A stretch of 55,876 nucleotides of DNA, from positions 1 through 55,876 of the forward strand of contig JABWBA010000014.1 in assembly GCA_013360745.1 (NCBI GenBank), written 5' to 3'. Positions 34,411 to 42,999 of the stretch are shown here, in pieces. Below the pieces are notes generated by a model, which did no database searches, was not told the DNA's origin, and saw only the letters and a program-made list of their open reading frames with translations. The translations under genes were made by a program, and so were the position numbers. Origin of the DNA: Chthonomonadales bacterium. GTDB taxonomy: Bacteria; Armatimonadota; Chthonomonadetes; Chthonomonadales; CAJBBX01. The stretch's first letter is position 1, and every line of letters starts with the position of its first letter.

Positions 34411-37400
34411 GCGTCGGATCTGAGCTCAGCGAGATAGGTGCGGACCTCCCACGGCCGGAGGCTGAGGTCCACCGCATCGCCATCGATCACGACCTGCCCC
34501 TGCGGCTCCTCGATGATGCTCGCCGTCCATGCTGCGCGCACGCCGGGCAGCCAGAGTCGGGCGTGGGCGACGTGGCGTCCGGCGGTTTCGTTGACGCGAA
34601 TGACGATATGGCGGCGGTCCGCAGCCGCTGGCTTCAGGCATGTGATCATGGCCGATTGGGGATTGGAGAGCCGGGGAGCGGCTCTGGGCAGCCTCGACTG
34701 GGCGCCGGATCGGGCGATGAGCGGTTGGTTGAAGCCCGCCGCCTGCGCCGGGATGCTCGCGTCCCGCCAATCGCCTGGATGGGGCACGAACGCGTAGCGG
34801 AAGACGTGCGTGCCGATATCGGAGATGGCGTCCGGGTCATACGCGCTTCGTATCAACGTCAGCCGCAGCCTGCAGCCCATGGCGTCATAGCCGTATTTGC
34901 AGTCGTTCAGGAGTGCGAAACCGTAGGTTGGACCACCCACATCCGCCCATCGAAGCGCCGGAACCTCCTGTCCGTCGGACGGGCGCTGGACTGCGGCAAA
35001 GGGGGTCTCATACCAGGCTTCGCATTCGGGCATCCGCCCCGTAAAGGCGACTTTGAGGCCGGGAACCCCCGTCTGCGGATCGCCGAGCTCGTTCCATTCG
35101 ACCGTGGTCTCGAAATCGATCCGGGCCAACCGGCGGTAGAAGATGATCCGCTGAACGATCCGGCTCTTGCGGACGGCGCGCTCGACCTCAATGACGCATC
35201 GGACCGGGCCGGTTTCGACGATCCGGGTCTGGGCTCCTGTGATCAGGTTGTGTACTGCCGAAAGCTCCTGAACCTCCCATGCGGTCATGGCATGGGGCAG
35301 CTCCTCGGTGATCTGGAACACGTTGAGCCCGAGATCGGGGCGGGCTGTGTCCATATAGTCGCTCGGGCGGCGCATACCGAAACCTACGAGCTCACGATGA
35401 GCTCGTTTGTCGTAGAAGCCGACGAGGACGCCGCAGTCCCTCCGCAGATAAGCCAGGTAGTGATGCGTGTCGATGCGGAGGTAGGGCGCCGCCGCCGCGG
35501 CCTCGGGCGTATCGGCCTGACGACCGTCCGCAGGCGCATACGCGGGCTCAGGCGTCAGGTCGGCCTCGGGAGCTGCGGCCGGCTCGAGGATTCGATAGAC
35601 CGCCGTCTCATAGGCCGGTACCTCGGCGATGAAACCCAGACCGCCGTCGACGTACTGCGCCGGAACCGTCCGCCCCTGAGCGTCCGCCAACGTAATGGAG
35701 CCCTCGCCGTTAAGGTCAGCGGCGATGACCCAGTCTTCCCGGTGCAGGCCAAGAGGGTTGACGACGACGATATCGCCGGGGGAAGCCGGGCTGATCAGCG
35801 CCTCCAGCGCCGTGCCGGATATCTTCTCGGCAGTCGCGCGTACGGCCTCGTAATCCTCCCGGTTCCTGTTATAGACCTCGTGGATCGCGGATCCGTCGAA
35901 GATATCGTGGAACTGGTTGAAACAGACCGCACGCCACGCCTCGCGCACCTCGTCCATCGCGCCGTGACCGCTCATCGCCATGAGCGCCTCCGCCGTGGTC
36001 AAGAGGTTCTCGCCGTGACGGTTGTACCGTTTCGTGTCCGCGTGGGTGGTATAGCATCCTTCGAAGATCGTCGAGGATTCGCCCCGATGCACCGGCAACG
36101 CCACCCCTGACGCAAGGAGCTCCCGGGTATACGCCTCGGTTGTACTGCATCGAGCCGCGGGAAGGAGAGGAGTCCCTTGGAAGCGTCGCAAGGCCTCGAG
36201 GTTCTGGCGGGACGGGCCGCCGCCGTGGTCGCCGATGCCGTGAAAATGGACCGCACAGGGGTGCCCGGCGTGGAACGCGCGGACGACGGCTCGGGCCAGG
36301 TCCGACGCGTGGATGTCACCGTTGTAGCTGGGTGTCGAAAAGGCGAGGATCCGGGTGCCGTCCTGCCCCTCCCACCAATAGGCGGGCCATGCGTCCGGTC
36401 CGCCAGGGTTGGCCCGGTGGTGATAGTAGCGCTGGGCTCCGGCGGATACGGCGAGCTGGGGCAGATTGCCTGCATGTCCGAAGGTGTCCGGAGCATGGAA
36501 CGTCGACGGCCTGTAGCCCAGAACGTCGCGGGTATAGGCGCATCCCTCCAGAAGCTGCCGCGCATGGGCTTCCCCGGAGGCCATGTTGACGTCGCCTTCC
36601 ACCCAGGTCATGCTGATCGGCTCCCAGCGGCCTTCGCGGATTCGCTGCAGGACTCGCTCGAAGAGGTCAGGCTCTTCCTTCCGAACCACGTCGTAACTGG
36701 CGGGCTGGCTATGAGAGAACATCAGCTCGGGGAACTCTTCCATCAATGCGAGCACGCTCCTGAAGTCCCGTTTGATCACCTCGACCGTGTCGGGCCATGT
36801 CCAGAGCCAGTTCAGGTCGATGTGCGAATGCCCGATACAGTGGACGGTCATCGCCTTCGCCCGAGTCTCCAACGGCGACAGCGCAGCGCTGAGCTGATTC
36901 AGGAGGGGGATTAGAGCGCTCTCATCCTCGGGCAGGGCCTCGGGCACGGCGGCTGCGGCCTCCTCAACGATCTTCCGCTCGTCGGGAGTCATGGCGATCG
37001 CTGAGGCGTAATAGAGCTGGGACCACGCAATGTCCAGCGCCTCGAATCGCGCCCGGAGGGCCGCAGTCGTGAAGGTCAACTGGAACCAGGGAGTCGTCTG
37101 GTTGTCGGGGATCCGGAGCGTCATCCGGAGCGTGCCATTGGAGCCGGGCATCAGCGAGGGTATCACCGTGAAGAGACACGGGCCCGCCGCCACGGGCACC
37201 CCTTCGACCCGATAGGCGGGTTGACCGTTCCACTCGATCTCCACCGGGTACAGCGTGAAGAGCGTAGCCTCCAGCTCGTCCCCGCCGACCGGGACACCGA
37301 CGATCCGATCGGGCACGAAAAGGCTGCACTCGAGGGTGAGGTCCTGAGCTGGGGCCAGGGTTAAGCCGTGAAACCCGCCGGCGCCGTCCTGCTTGAGGGT

Positions 37401-37514
37401 CTCCGGGCCGGGACCGCTGACTCGAGTCCATTCGATCTCGGGGAATGCGTGATGGGCGCGATCGGCGGCCCTGCGCAATCGGGCCAGGCCGTTGTGTACG
37501 GCGTTTGAGGACAT
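34407..37514 (-). CDS. Glycoside hydrolase family 38 alpha-mannosidase
   Basis: The product has 1035 residues, normal for bacterial GH38. ATG 37514 has GGGAG seven bases upstream; there is no signal peptide. The catalytic domain has GHSHIDLNWLWTW (zinc-binding His and Asp), FSHSQPASYD, and STFHAPDTFGHAGNLPQL with the nucleophile Asp. The central and C-terminal beta domains follow (VVNPLGLHREDWVI, RRLARIDFETTVEWNE, PWEVRTYLAELR). GH38 enzymes remove terminal alpha-mannose with retention using zinc. It starts the coupled GH38-GH4-serine hydrolase operon and lies 87 bases after the helicase gene. Confidence 0.95.
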   Translation of the reverse strand: MSSNAVHNGLARLRRAADRAHHAFPEIEWTRVSGPGPETLKQDGAGGFHGLTLAPAQDLTLECSLFVPDRIVGVPVGGDELEATLFTLYPVEIEWNGQPAYRVEGVPVAAGPCLFTVIPSLMPGSNGTLRMTLRIPDNQTTPWFQLTFTTAALRARFEALDIAWSQLYYASAIAMTPDERKIVEEAAAAVPEALPEDESALIPLLNQLSAALSPLETRAKAMTVHCIGHSHIDLNWLWTWPDTVEVIKRDFRSVLALMEEFPELMFSHSQPASYDVVRKEEPDLFERVLQRIREGRWEPISMTWVEGDVNMASGEAHARQLLEGCAYTRDVLGYRPSTFHAPDTFGHAGNLPQLAVSAGAQRYYHHRANPGGPDAWPAYWWEGQDGTRILAFSTPSYNGDIHASDLARAVVRAFHAGHPCAVHFHGIGDHGGGPSRQNLEALRRFQGTPLLPAARCSTTEAYTRELLASGVALPVHRGESSTIFEGCYTTHADTKRYNRHGENLLTTAEALMAMSGHGAMDEVREAWRAVCFNQFHDIFDGSAIHEVYNRNREDYEAVRATAEKISGTALEALISPASPGDIVVVNPLGLHREDWVIAADLNGEGSITLADAQGRTVPAQYVDGGLGFIAEVPAYETAVYRILEPAAAPEADLTPEPAYAPADGRQADTPEAAAAAPYLRIDTHHYLAYLRRDCGVLVGFYDKRAHRELVGFGMRRPSDYMDTARPDLGLNVFQITEELPHAMTAWEVQELSAVHNLITGAQTRIVETGPVRCVIEVERAVRKSRIVQRIIFYRRLARIDFETTVEWNELGDPQTGVPGLKVAFTGRMPECEAWYETPFAAVQRPSDGQEVPALRWADVGGPTYGFALLNDCKYGYDAMGCRLRLTLIRSAYDPDAISDIGTHVFRYAFVPHPGDWRDASIPAQAAGFNQPLIARSGAQSRLPRAAPRLSNPQSAMITCLKPAAADRRHIVIRVNETAGRHVAHARLWLPGVRAAWTASIIEEPQGQVVIDGDAVDLSLRPWEVRTYLAELRSDA

Positions 37515-37601
37515 GAGGGTCTCCCGGGTACGAATATCGATCTGCTGTTCGCGATTAGAGGCCGCTCTTCCTGCCTTGAGGATTCGGCTTCAGGGGCCTG
37601 T

Positions 37602-40600
37602 TCAGCGAAAGGAGGACGGCCTCCTGAAGACGATGCCCCGAGAGCCCGACGCATGCCCCAACGTCTCGGCAACGTGGGAGATCGGGTGGTCGACCGCCGG
37701 GCCATCATTGACCGTGCCGAGGATCAACGGATCCAACCGCTCATCCCGAATCGCATGATCGACTGCGGAAGCAACGAGTTTCCGAACCTCGTCGGTCTCT
37801 GCGAACAGGATCAGCCTCCGCTCGGCAACGCTCAGCCACGCCATGGGACGTCCGTCCGAGATGCATATATAGCTCCCCGCCGAGCGCGTCGGACGGCGTA
37901 GGGTCGGAGCGTCAGGCCATGGCAGAGCTGCGCCGAAGGGATTGGCCGGGTCCGTTGCTGCGAGGACGACTGCGTCGCTCCGACTCTCGTCCGGCACGGG
38001 ATCGAGGCGATACCGTCGGAGCATCTCGACCGCTTCAGGCGCGGCAAACTGCGTGGCGCCGAGCCCTTCGATGAAGTAACCGCGACGGAGCCGACCCGAG
38101 GTCTCCATGGCGTCGAGGATCGGATACAGTCCGCTGAAGCCGCCTTCGATCCCTTCTGCCAGCGCCGTCTCTCGTGTCAGAACCCCGTAACGGTCCACCA
38201 GCTGGCCGACCCAGGCGGCCAGACGATCCTCCCGCCGGAGTTCGGTCCGGCCGCCATCGATGGCGGACCATCGGCCCTGAGCGGTCGCTGGTATTGGCCT
38301 CCCGCCCAGTACGCCTGCCGGCGGCCGCGAACGGTACGATCCCGGTCGGCGGCGGTCCATACGCTCGGTTCGTCGCACCGGTTGAGGGTGCACCAGGCTG
38401 CGGAGGGGCGCGAGCGTATCGTTGGTCACCAGGCCCTTCCATACGAGCTCCCAGAGGGCGTTCAGGACCTCTGGCTGAAATCCTCGTACGCCCTGTACGA
38501 TCGCCGCGAAAAACGAAGCGCCGGCGTCGTTGAGATAGCCGTAGACGCTCCGCTCGAGGCCGTCGAGTTCGGGCGGCTCCGTTGCAGGCCCGTGGGAGAG
38601 GAATGGGGCATCATCGGCAAACAATAGTCGGATACGGCCGTCCCGGTCGCCGACGCGGCCGTCGCCGGTCCAGAGCAGCCCTCCCGATGCGAGCATCAGG
38701 TCCAGGTCGCGCCGGTCATACCCGGGAATCCGCACCTTCAGGATGTCCTTCTCGAGATGGGAGGCGACGAGGGGCGCGCCCTGCAGTCGCCGAACGGCGG
38801 CCTCCAGCAGCTCCTCTGGGTTTCGGACGCTCGGGCTCATGCCGATTCCATGCCATTCGAGCAGAAAGCGTACGAATGTAGCGTGATCCACGGGTTCGAT
38901 CTGCCGACGCAGGCGCGCCAGCGAACGGGTGCGAAGCGACTGGAGGACCTCCGCCGCGCACCATTCCACCCCAGCCCCTCCGGGGCGGAACTCCCCTTCG
39001 ACGATTCGCCCATCCGCCGCCAGGCTGCGCAGCGCGGTGCGAACCGGAGCTTCGCCCATCGCGAACCGATCGGCGACCTCCGAAGACGTGAAGGGGCCAT
39101 GGGTGCGGGCGTATCGGACGATCAGGTCACCGAGCGGGTCGTGAACCGCTTCCTGAAACGACGCGTGCAGATCAGAAGGCAGTGCGACCCCTATGGCGTC
39201 CCGATAGCGGGACGCGTCCTCCACAGCGATCCACCGTTCCTCGCCGCCGAGTCGTATCGATCGCGCTCGGCCTTCCGCCGCGAGTAGCCGGAGCCATTCG
39301 GATGTTCGGTCCGGCTCCTCGGCGGTTCGCTCGATGATTTCATCTGTGGTGAGGTCTCCGAGCCGGAGAAGGAGGTCATGGATCCCGTCTTTGCCGCGCG
39401 GTCGTCGGTCGCCCAGGGCTTGAAGGTTGGCTTCGACCTCGGCCACGGCTTCGGCATCGAGCAGATCCCGCAGCTCACCCTCTCCGAGAAGCTCTCGAAG
39501 CCGAACGGGATCCAGCGTCAGCGCCTGAGCGCGACGCTCGGCCATCGGCGCGTCGCCTTCATACATAAAGTTGGCGATGTAGCTGAAGAGGAGGGACGAA
39601 GCGAAGGGAGAGGGCGCCAGGGTGTCGGCGGTAACGACGGAGATCTCGCCTGACGAGATCCGTTCGAGCAGGCTGGTCAGTGCGGACATATCAAAGACGT
39701 CCTGAAGGCACTCGCGAACGGTCTCGAGAACGATGGGGAAATCCTGATACCGGGCGACGATGTGCAGCAGGTCCGCCGCGCGCTTCCGCGTTAGCCACAG
39801 AGGCGAGCGCTTTCCCGGCCGCCGCTGAGGGAGGAGAAGCGCACGGCCGGCGGCCTCGCGGAAATGGCTGGCGAACAGCGCGGTCACCGGTGCGCCGTGG
39901 CTCATCTGCCGTGATGCGCCGCCGCCGAAGGCCAGCTGGCGGATGACAAGATCTCGGACGAGGGCTGGATCGGGCAGGAGCCACTCGGTCGGAGGCGGCT
40001 GCTCGGCGTCGGGAGCGCGAACGACGATACCGTTTTCGGTCCACATGACATCAGTTTCGACGCCGGTTCGGTCCCGCAGCGTGGCGCCGATTGCCATCGC
40101 CCACGGTGCGTGCACCCGACTCCCATATGGGGTCAGGATGCACACCCGCCATTCGCCGATCTCGTCCCGATGCCGCTCGACGACGATCGTCCGGTCATCC
40201 GGTACCGATCCCGCCGCCTGCCGTTGCCGATCGAGATACTCGAGCATCTCCACCGCCGCCTCCGGCGTCAGTGCGTGCTGATCCTCCAGAAACCGTCGCG
40301 CGTCCTCCTGCGGCATCGAGCCCACCGTGCGGATCAGCGATCCGATCGCCTCGCCGAACTCCGCCGGCCGGCCCGGGTTGTCGCCATGCCAGAACGGCAT
40401 CCGCCCGGGAACGCCCGGCGCCGGCGCCACGATCACTCGATCGGGCGTAATGTCGAGGATCCGCCAGCCGGTCGCCCCAAGGAGGAATACGTCCCCGATC
40501 TTGCTTTCGAAGACCATGATCTCCTCCAGCTCACCGACGCGGCCGAGGGCAGGCGGCACACCGTGGAGGAAGACGCCGTACTGGCCCCGGTTCGGGATGG

Positions 40601-42119
40601 TCCCTCCGCTGCCGATGGCCGTCCTCCGCGCTCCGTCCCTGGGAGTGAGGAGGCCCGCCTGCCGATCCCAGGTGATTCGGGGCCGGAGGTCCGAAAAGTC
40701 GCTGGAGGGATATCGACCCGAGAGCATGTCCAGGACGCTATGCAGGGCGCTTTCGGCGAGATCGTGATAGGGCGCGGCGCGGCGGATGAGGCGATACAGG
40801 TCCGCGACGGTCCAGGCGTCCATGGAGACCATGGCGACAATCTGCTGGGCAAGGACATCGAGCGGATTCCGCGCATACCGCATCCGTTCCACCGCTCCCG
40901 ACCGCATCCGTTCCACGGCTGCGGCACATGCCGGCAGGTCGGACGGGTGCTTGGGGATGATGATCCCCTTGCTGGGCGTGTCGACCTGGTGACCGGAGCG
41001 GCCGATCCGCTGCATGGCCGCGGAGACACTGGGCGGCGCTTCGATCTGAATGACCAGATCGATGGCCCCCATGTCGATCCCGAGCTCCAGCGAAGAGGTG
41101 GCCACCAGGGCTGGCAAGCGTCCGGCCTTGAGGTTCTCTTCGATCATTAGCCGTTGCTCGCGGGAGACCGAACCATGGTGCGCTGCGACGATCTCCTCAC
41201 CTGCAAGCTCGTTGAGCGCGCCGGCGAGCCGCTCCGCCAGCCGTCGGCTGTTTACGAAGATCAGCGTCGATCGGTGGGCTCGGATCTGCTCCAGCAGCGT
41301 TTCATGGATCGCGGTCCACGTCGGCCCGTCCCGCTCGCCCGGTTCGGATCGGCGGATCACGGGCCGCTGCGGAGCCGTGACCGCCAGGTCGAGCCGCTTC
41401 CGGCTGCCGGCGTCGGCTATGACGACCTCGCGCTGATCGCCGTTGGACTCGAATCCTCCCAGAAATCGGGCGATCTCATCGAGCGGTCGTTGGGTTGCGG
41501 AGAGGCCGATACGCTGGAAGGGCGCGTGATCGGTCGCTTCCTGCAGGGCCTCGAGCCGTTCGAGGGTCAGAGCGAGATGGGTCCCCCGCTTTGTGCCGAC
41601 GACGGCGTGGATCTCGTCAAGGATTACCCATCGAACGCTCCGAAGGGCTTCCCTGGCGCCGCTCGTGAGGACCAGATAGAGGGATTCGGGCGTGGTGATC
41701 AGGATATCGGTCGGACGTCGTGCGAAACGCTGTCGCTCTCGGCCGGGCGTATCGCCCGTACGCACCGCGATCTCCGGACGCCGAAACGGGACGTCCATGG
41801 CGGTCGCCTCGTCGGCGATCCTCTCGATGGGCTGCCGCAGGTTCCGCTCGATGTCTACTGCGAGGGCTTTCAATGGCGAAATGTAGAGGACGCGGCATCG
41901 TTCCGATCGGGAAGGCTCGCCGTCGAACATCGTGTGGTCGATCGCGCATAGGAATGCGGCGAGGGTCTTCCCCGATCCGGTCGGGGCGAGGACCAGAGTG
42001 TGATGCCCGGAGGCGATGGCGTTCCAGGCTAGCTCTTGAGCCCTTGTGGGCGCTCCCAACGCCGAACGGAACCAGCGGCGCACCGGCTCCCGAAAGAGCG
42101 AGAGAGAAGCGGGGTTCAC
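37602..42119 (-). CDS. lhr: Lhr-family ATP-dependent DNA helicase
   Basis: The product has 1505 residues, the usual length of full-size Lhr. GTG 42119 overlaps the TGA of the upstream TIM-barrel gene (GTGA). Superfamily 2 motifs are present: Walker A APTGSGKT (45-52), DEIH box (168-171), SAT in IGLSATQRPL, and QRIGRSGH for motif VI. The long Lhr-specific C-terminal part (winged helix, beta-barrel and Lhr-CTD) includes FLLEWHGI and ends GHASGSRGIVFRRP. Lhr is a 3'-5' DNA and RNA:DNA helicase linked to DNA repair. About 430 residues in, an in-frame 24-base repeat gives AVERMRSG AVERMRYA. Its place in a sugar-degradation gene run looks accidental or due to shared transcription. Confidence 0.95.
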   Translation of the reverse strand: MNPASLSLFREPVRRWFRSALGAPTRAQELAWNAIASGHHTLVLAPTGSGKTLAAFLCAIDHTMFDGEPSRSERCRVLYISPLKALAVDIERNLRQPIERIADEATAMDVPFRRPEIAVRTGDTPGRERQRFARRPTDILITTPESLYLVLTSGAREALRSVRWVILDEIHAVVGTKRGTHLALTLERLEALQEATDHAPFQRIGLSATQRPLDEIARFLGGFESNGDQREVVIADAGSRKRLDLAVTAPQRPVIRRSEPGERDGPTWTAIHETLLEQIRAHRSTLIFVNSRRLAERLAGALNELAGEEIVAAHHGSVSREQRLMIEENLKAGRLPALVATSSLELGIDMGAIDLVIQIEAPPSVSAAMQRIGRSGHQVDTPSKGIIIPKHPSDLPACAAAVERMRSGAVERMRYARNPLDVLAQQIVAMVSMDAWTVADLYRLIRRAAPYHDLAESALHSVLDMLSGRYPSSDFSDLRPRITWDRQAGLLTPRDGARRTAIGSGGTIPNRGQYGVFLHGVPPALGRVGELEEIMVFESKIGDVFLLGATGWRILDITPDRVIVAPAPGVPGRMPFWHGDNPGRPAEFGEAIGSLIRTVGSMPQEDARRFLEDQHALTPEAAVEMLEYLDRQRQAAGSVPDDRTIVVERHRDEIGEWRVCILTPYGSRVHAPWAMAIGATLRDRTGVETDVMWTENGIVVRAPDAEQPPPTEWLLPDPALVRDLVIRQLAFGGGASRQMSHGAPVTALFASHFREAAGRALLLPQRRPGKRSPLWLTRKRAADLLHIVARYQDFPIVLETVRECLQDVFDMSALTSLLERISSGEISVVTADTLAPSPFASSLLFSYIANFMYEGDAPMAERRAQALTLDPVRLRELLGEGELRDLLDAEAVAEVEANLQALGDRRPRGKDGIHDLLLRLGDLTTDEIIERTAEEPDRTSEWLRLLAAEGRARSIRLGGEERWIAVEDASRYRDAIGVALPSDLHASFQEAVHDPLGDLIVRYARTHGPFTSSEVADRFAMGEAPVRTALRSLAADGRIVEGEFRPGGAGVEWCAAEVLQSLRTRSLARLRRQIEPVDHATFVRFLLEWHGIGMSPSVRNPEELLEAAVRRLQGAPLVASHLEKDILKVRIPGYDRRDLDLMLASGGLLWTGDGRVGDRDGRIRLLFADDAPFLSHGPATEPPELDGLERSVYGYLNDAGASFFAAIVQGVRGFQPEVLNALWELVWKGLVTNDTLAPLRSLVHPQPVRRTERMDRRRPGSYRSRPPAGVLGGRPIPATAQGRWSAIDGGRTELRREDRLAAWVGQLVDRYGVLTRETALAEGIEGGFSGLYPILDAMETSGRLRRGYFIEGLGATQFAAPEAVEMLRRYRLDPVPDESRSDAVVLAATDPANPFGAALPWPDAPTLRRPTRSAGSYICISDGRPMAWLSVAERRLILFAETDEVRKLVASAVDHAIRDERLDPLILGTVNDGPAVDHPISHVAETLGHASGSRGIVFRRPSSFR

Positions 42120-42919
42120 GGACCACTCTGGGCCGAGAGCGCGCGAAGATAGGCGAGGCTTTCGGAGGCGGCAGCCGGGCCTAACGACCACTCCCGGACG
42201 TCCATGGGGCCAAAGCGTTCGACAAGGCCACGGAACGGCTGGACTCCGCCCTTGGGGACGGCGTGGGTCGACTCCGGTCCGACGGCGCCGAGGTGGATGG
42301 CCCGAACACGGTAGGCGAAGGCGTCGAACAGCTGCTCGACGGCCGGGTCCCGCAGGCGCACAGCCGAGGCGCTCCAGCCAAGGTGGACAAGATCATCCCG
42401 TACAAGCGGCGCGAGGACTTCGATCGCGCCGGGATCGAGGTCGTCGCTCAGTATGCAAAGATTGCAGCGTCCAGCCGTCAGCCCAGCCAGACGCAGTAGG
42501 TCCTTCCCAAGGTCGTGGCGCATGGCGGCGTCGACCGCTTCCGGCAGCGCTCCCTGCACACCCAGAGCGCGATCGAGCGGCGGCCCGAGATGGACATGCA
42601 GCGACACCGCTCCAGCGCGTTCGGCCGCGTTCAGCAGCCGCCCGTAGTAGGTGAGAACGGCGGCGCGGAGCTCGGGCGGGCCTGAGCGAAGGGATGCGGA
42701 TATTGGGCCGCGGAGCGAAAGACCGATCCCCAGGGACGTGGCGTGGGCCGCGATGCCATCGAGCTCATCTCCGGTCATGCGGTCGAGGGAGAAGTGGGGC
42801 AGTTCTGCCGGAATCAGGGCTCCGCCAAATCCGAGTGCGTGGGCTTTCGTCAGAGCTTCCGAGATCGAAGCCTCCCCCGCAGCGTCAAGGATCGCGCCCT
42901 TCAGAACTTCGTCTAGCAT
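42116..42919 (-). CDS. Xylose isomerase-like TIM-barrel protein (sugar isomerase/epimerase-like)
   Basis: The product has 267 residues from ATG 42919, with GGGAGG ten bases upstream; a longer frame exists but has no better signals. Segments match the AP endonuclease 2/xylose isomerase-like TIM barrel (ALTKAHALGFGGALIPAE, SLHVHLGP, DLVHLGWSASAVRL, VRAIHLGAVGPE). The usual metal-binding glutamates and aspartates of sugar isomerases are only partly visible, so activity is uncertain. It is cytoplasmic and overlaps the helicase start by four bases. Located after a permease, it may process the imported sugar. Confidence 0.72.
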   Translation of the reverse strand: MLDEVLKGAILDAAGEASISEALTKAHALGFGGALIPAELPHFSLDRMTGDELDGIAAHATSLGIGLSLRGPISASLRSGPPELRAAVLTYYGRLLNAAERAGAVSLHVHLGPPLDRALGVQGALPEAVDAAMRHDLGKDLLRLAGLTAGRCNLCILSDDLDPGAIEVLAPLVRDDLVHLGWSASAVRLRDPAVEQLFDAFAYRVRAIHLGAVGPESTHAVPKGGVQPFRGLVERFGPMDVREWSLGPAAASESLAYLRALSAQSGP

Positions 42920-42999
42920 TGCGTGTCCGCCTCCCGGGATGTCCCGTACCGCGCAGGCATGATACCGCCTGCCCCGCCGTGCCGTCCCTGTCGGCCCGT

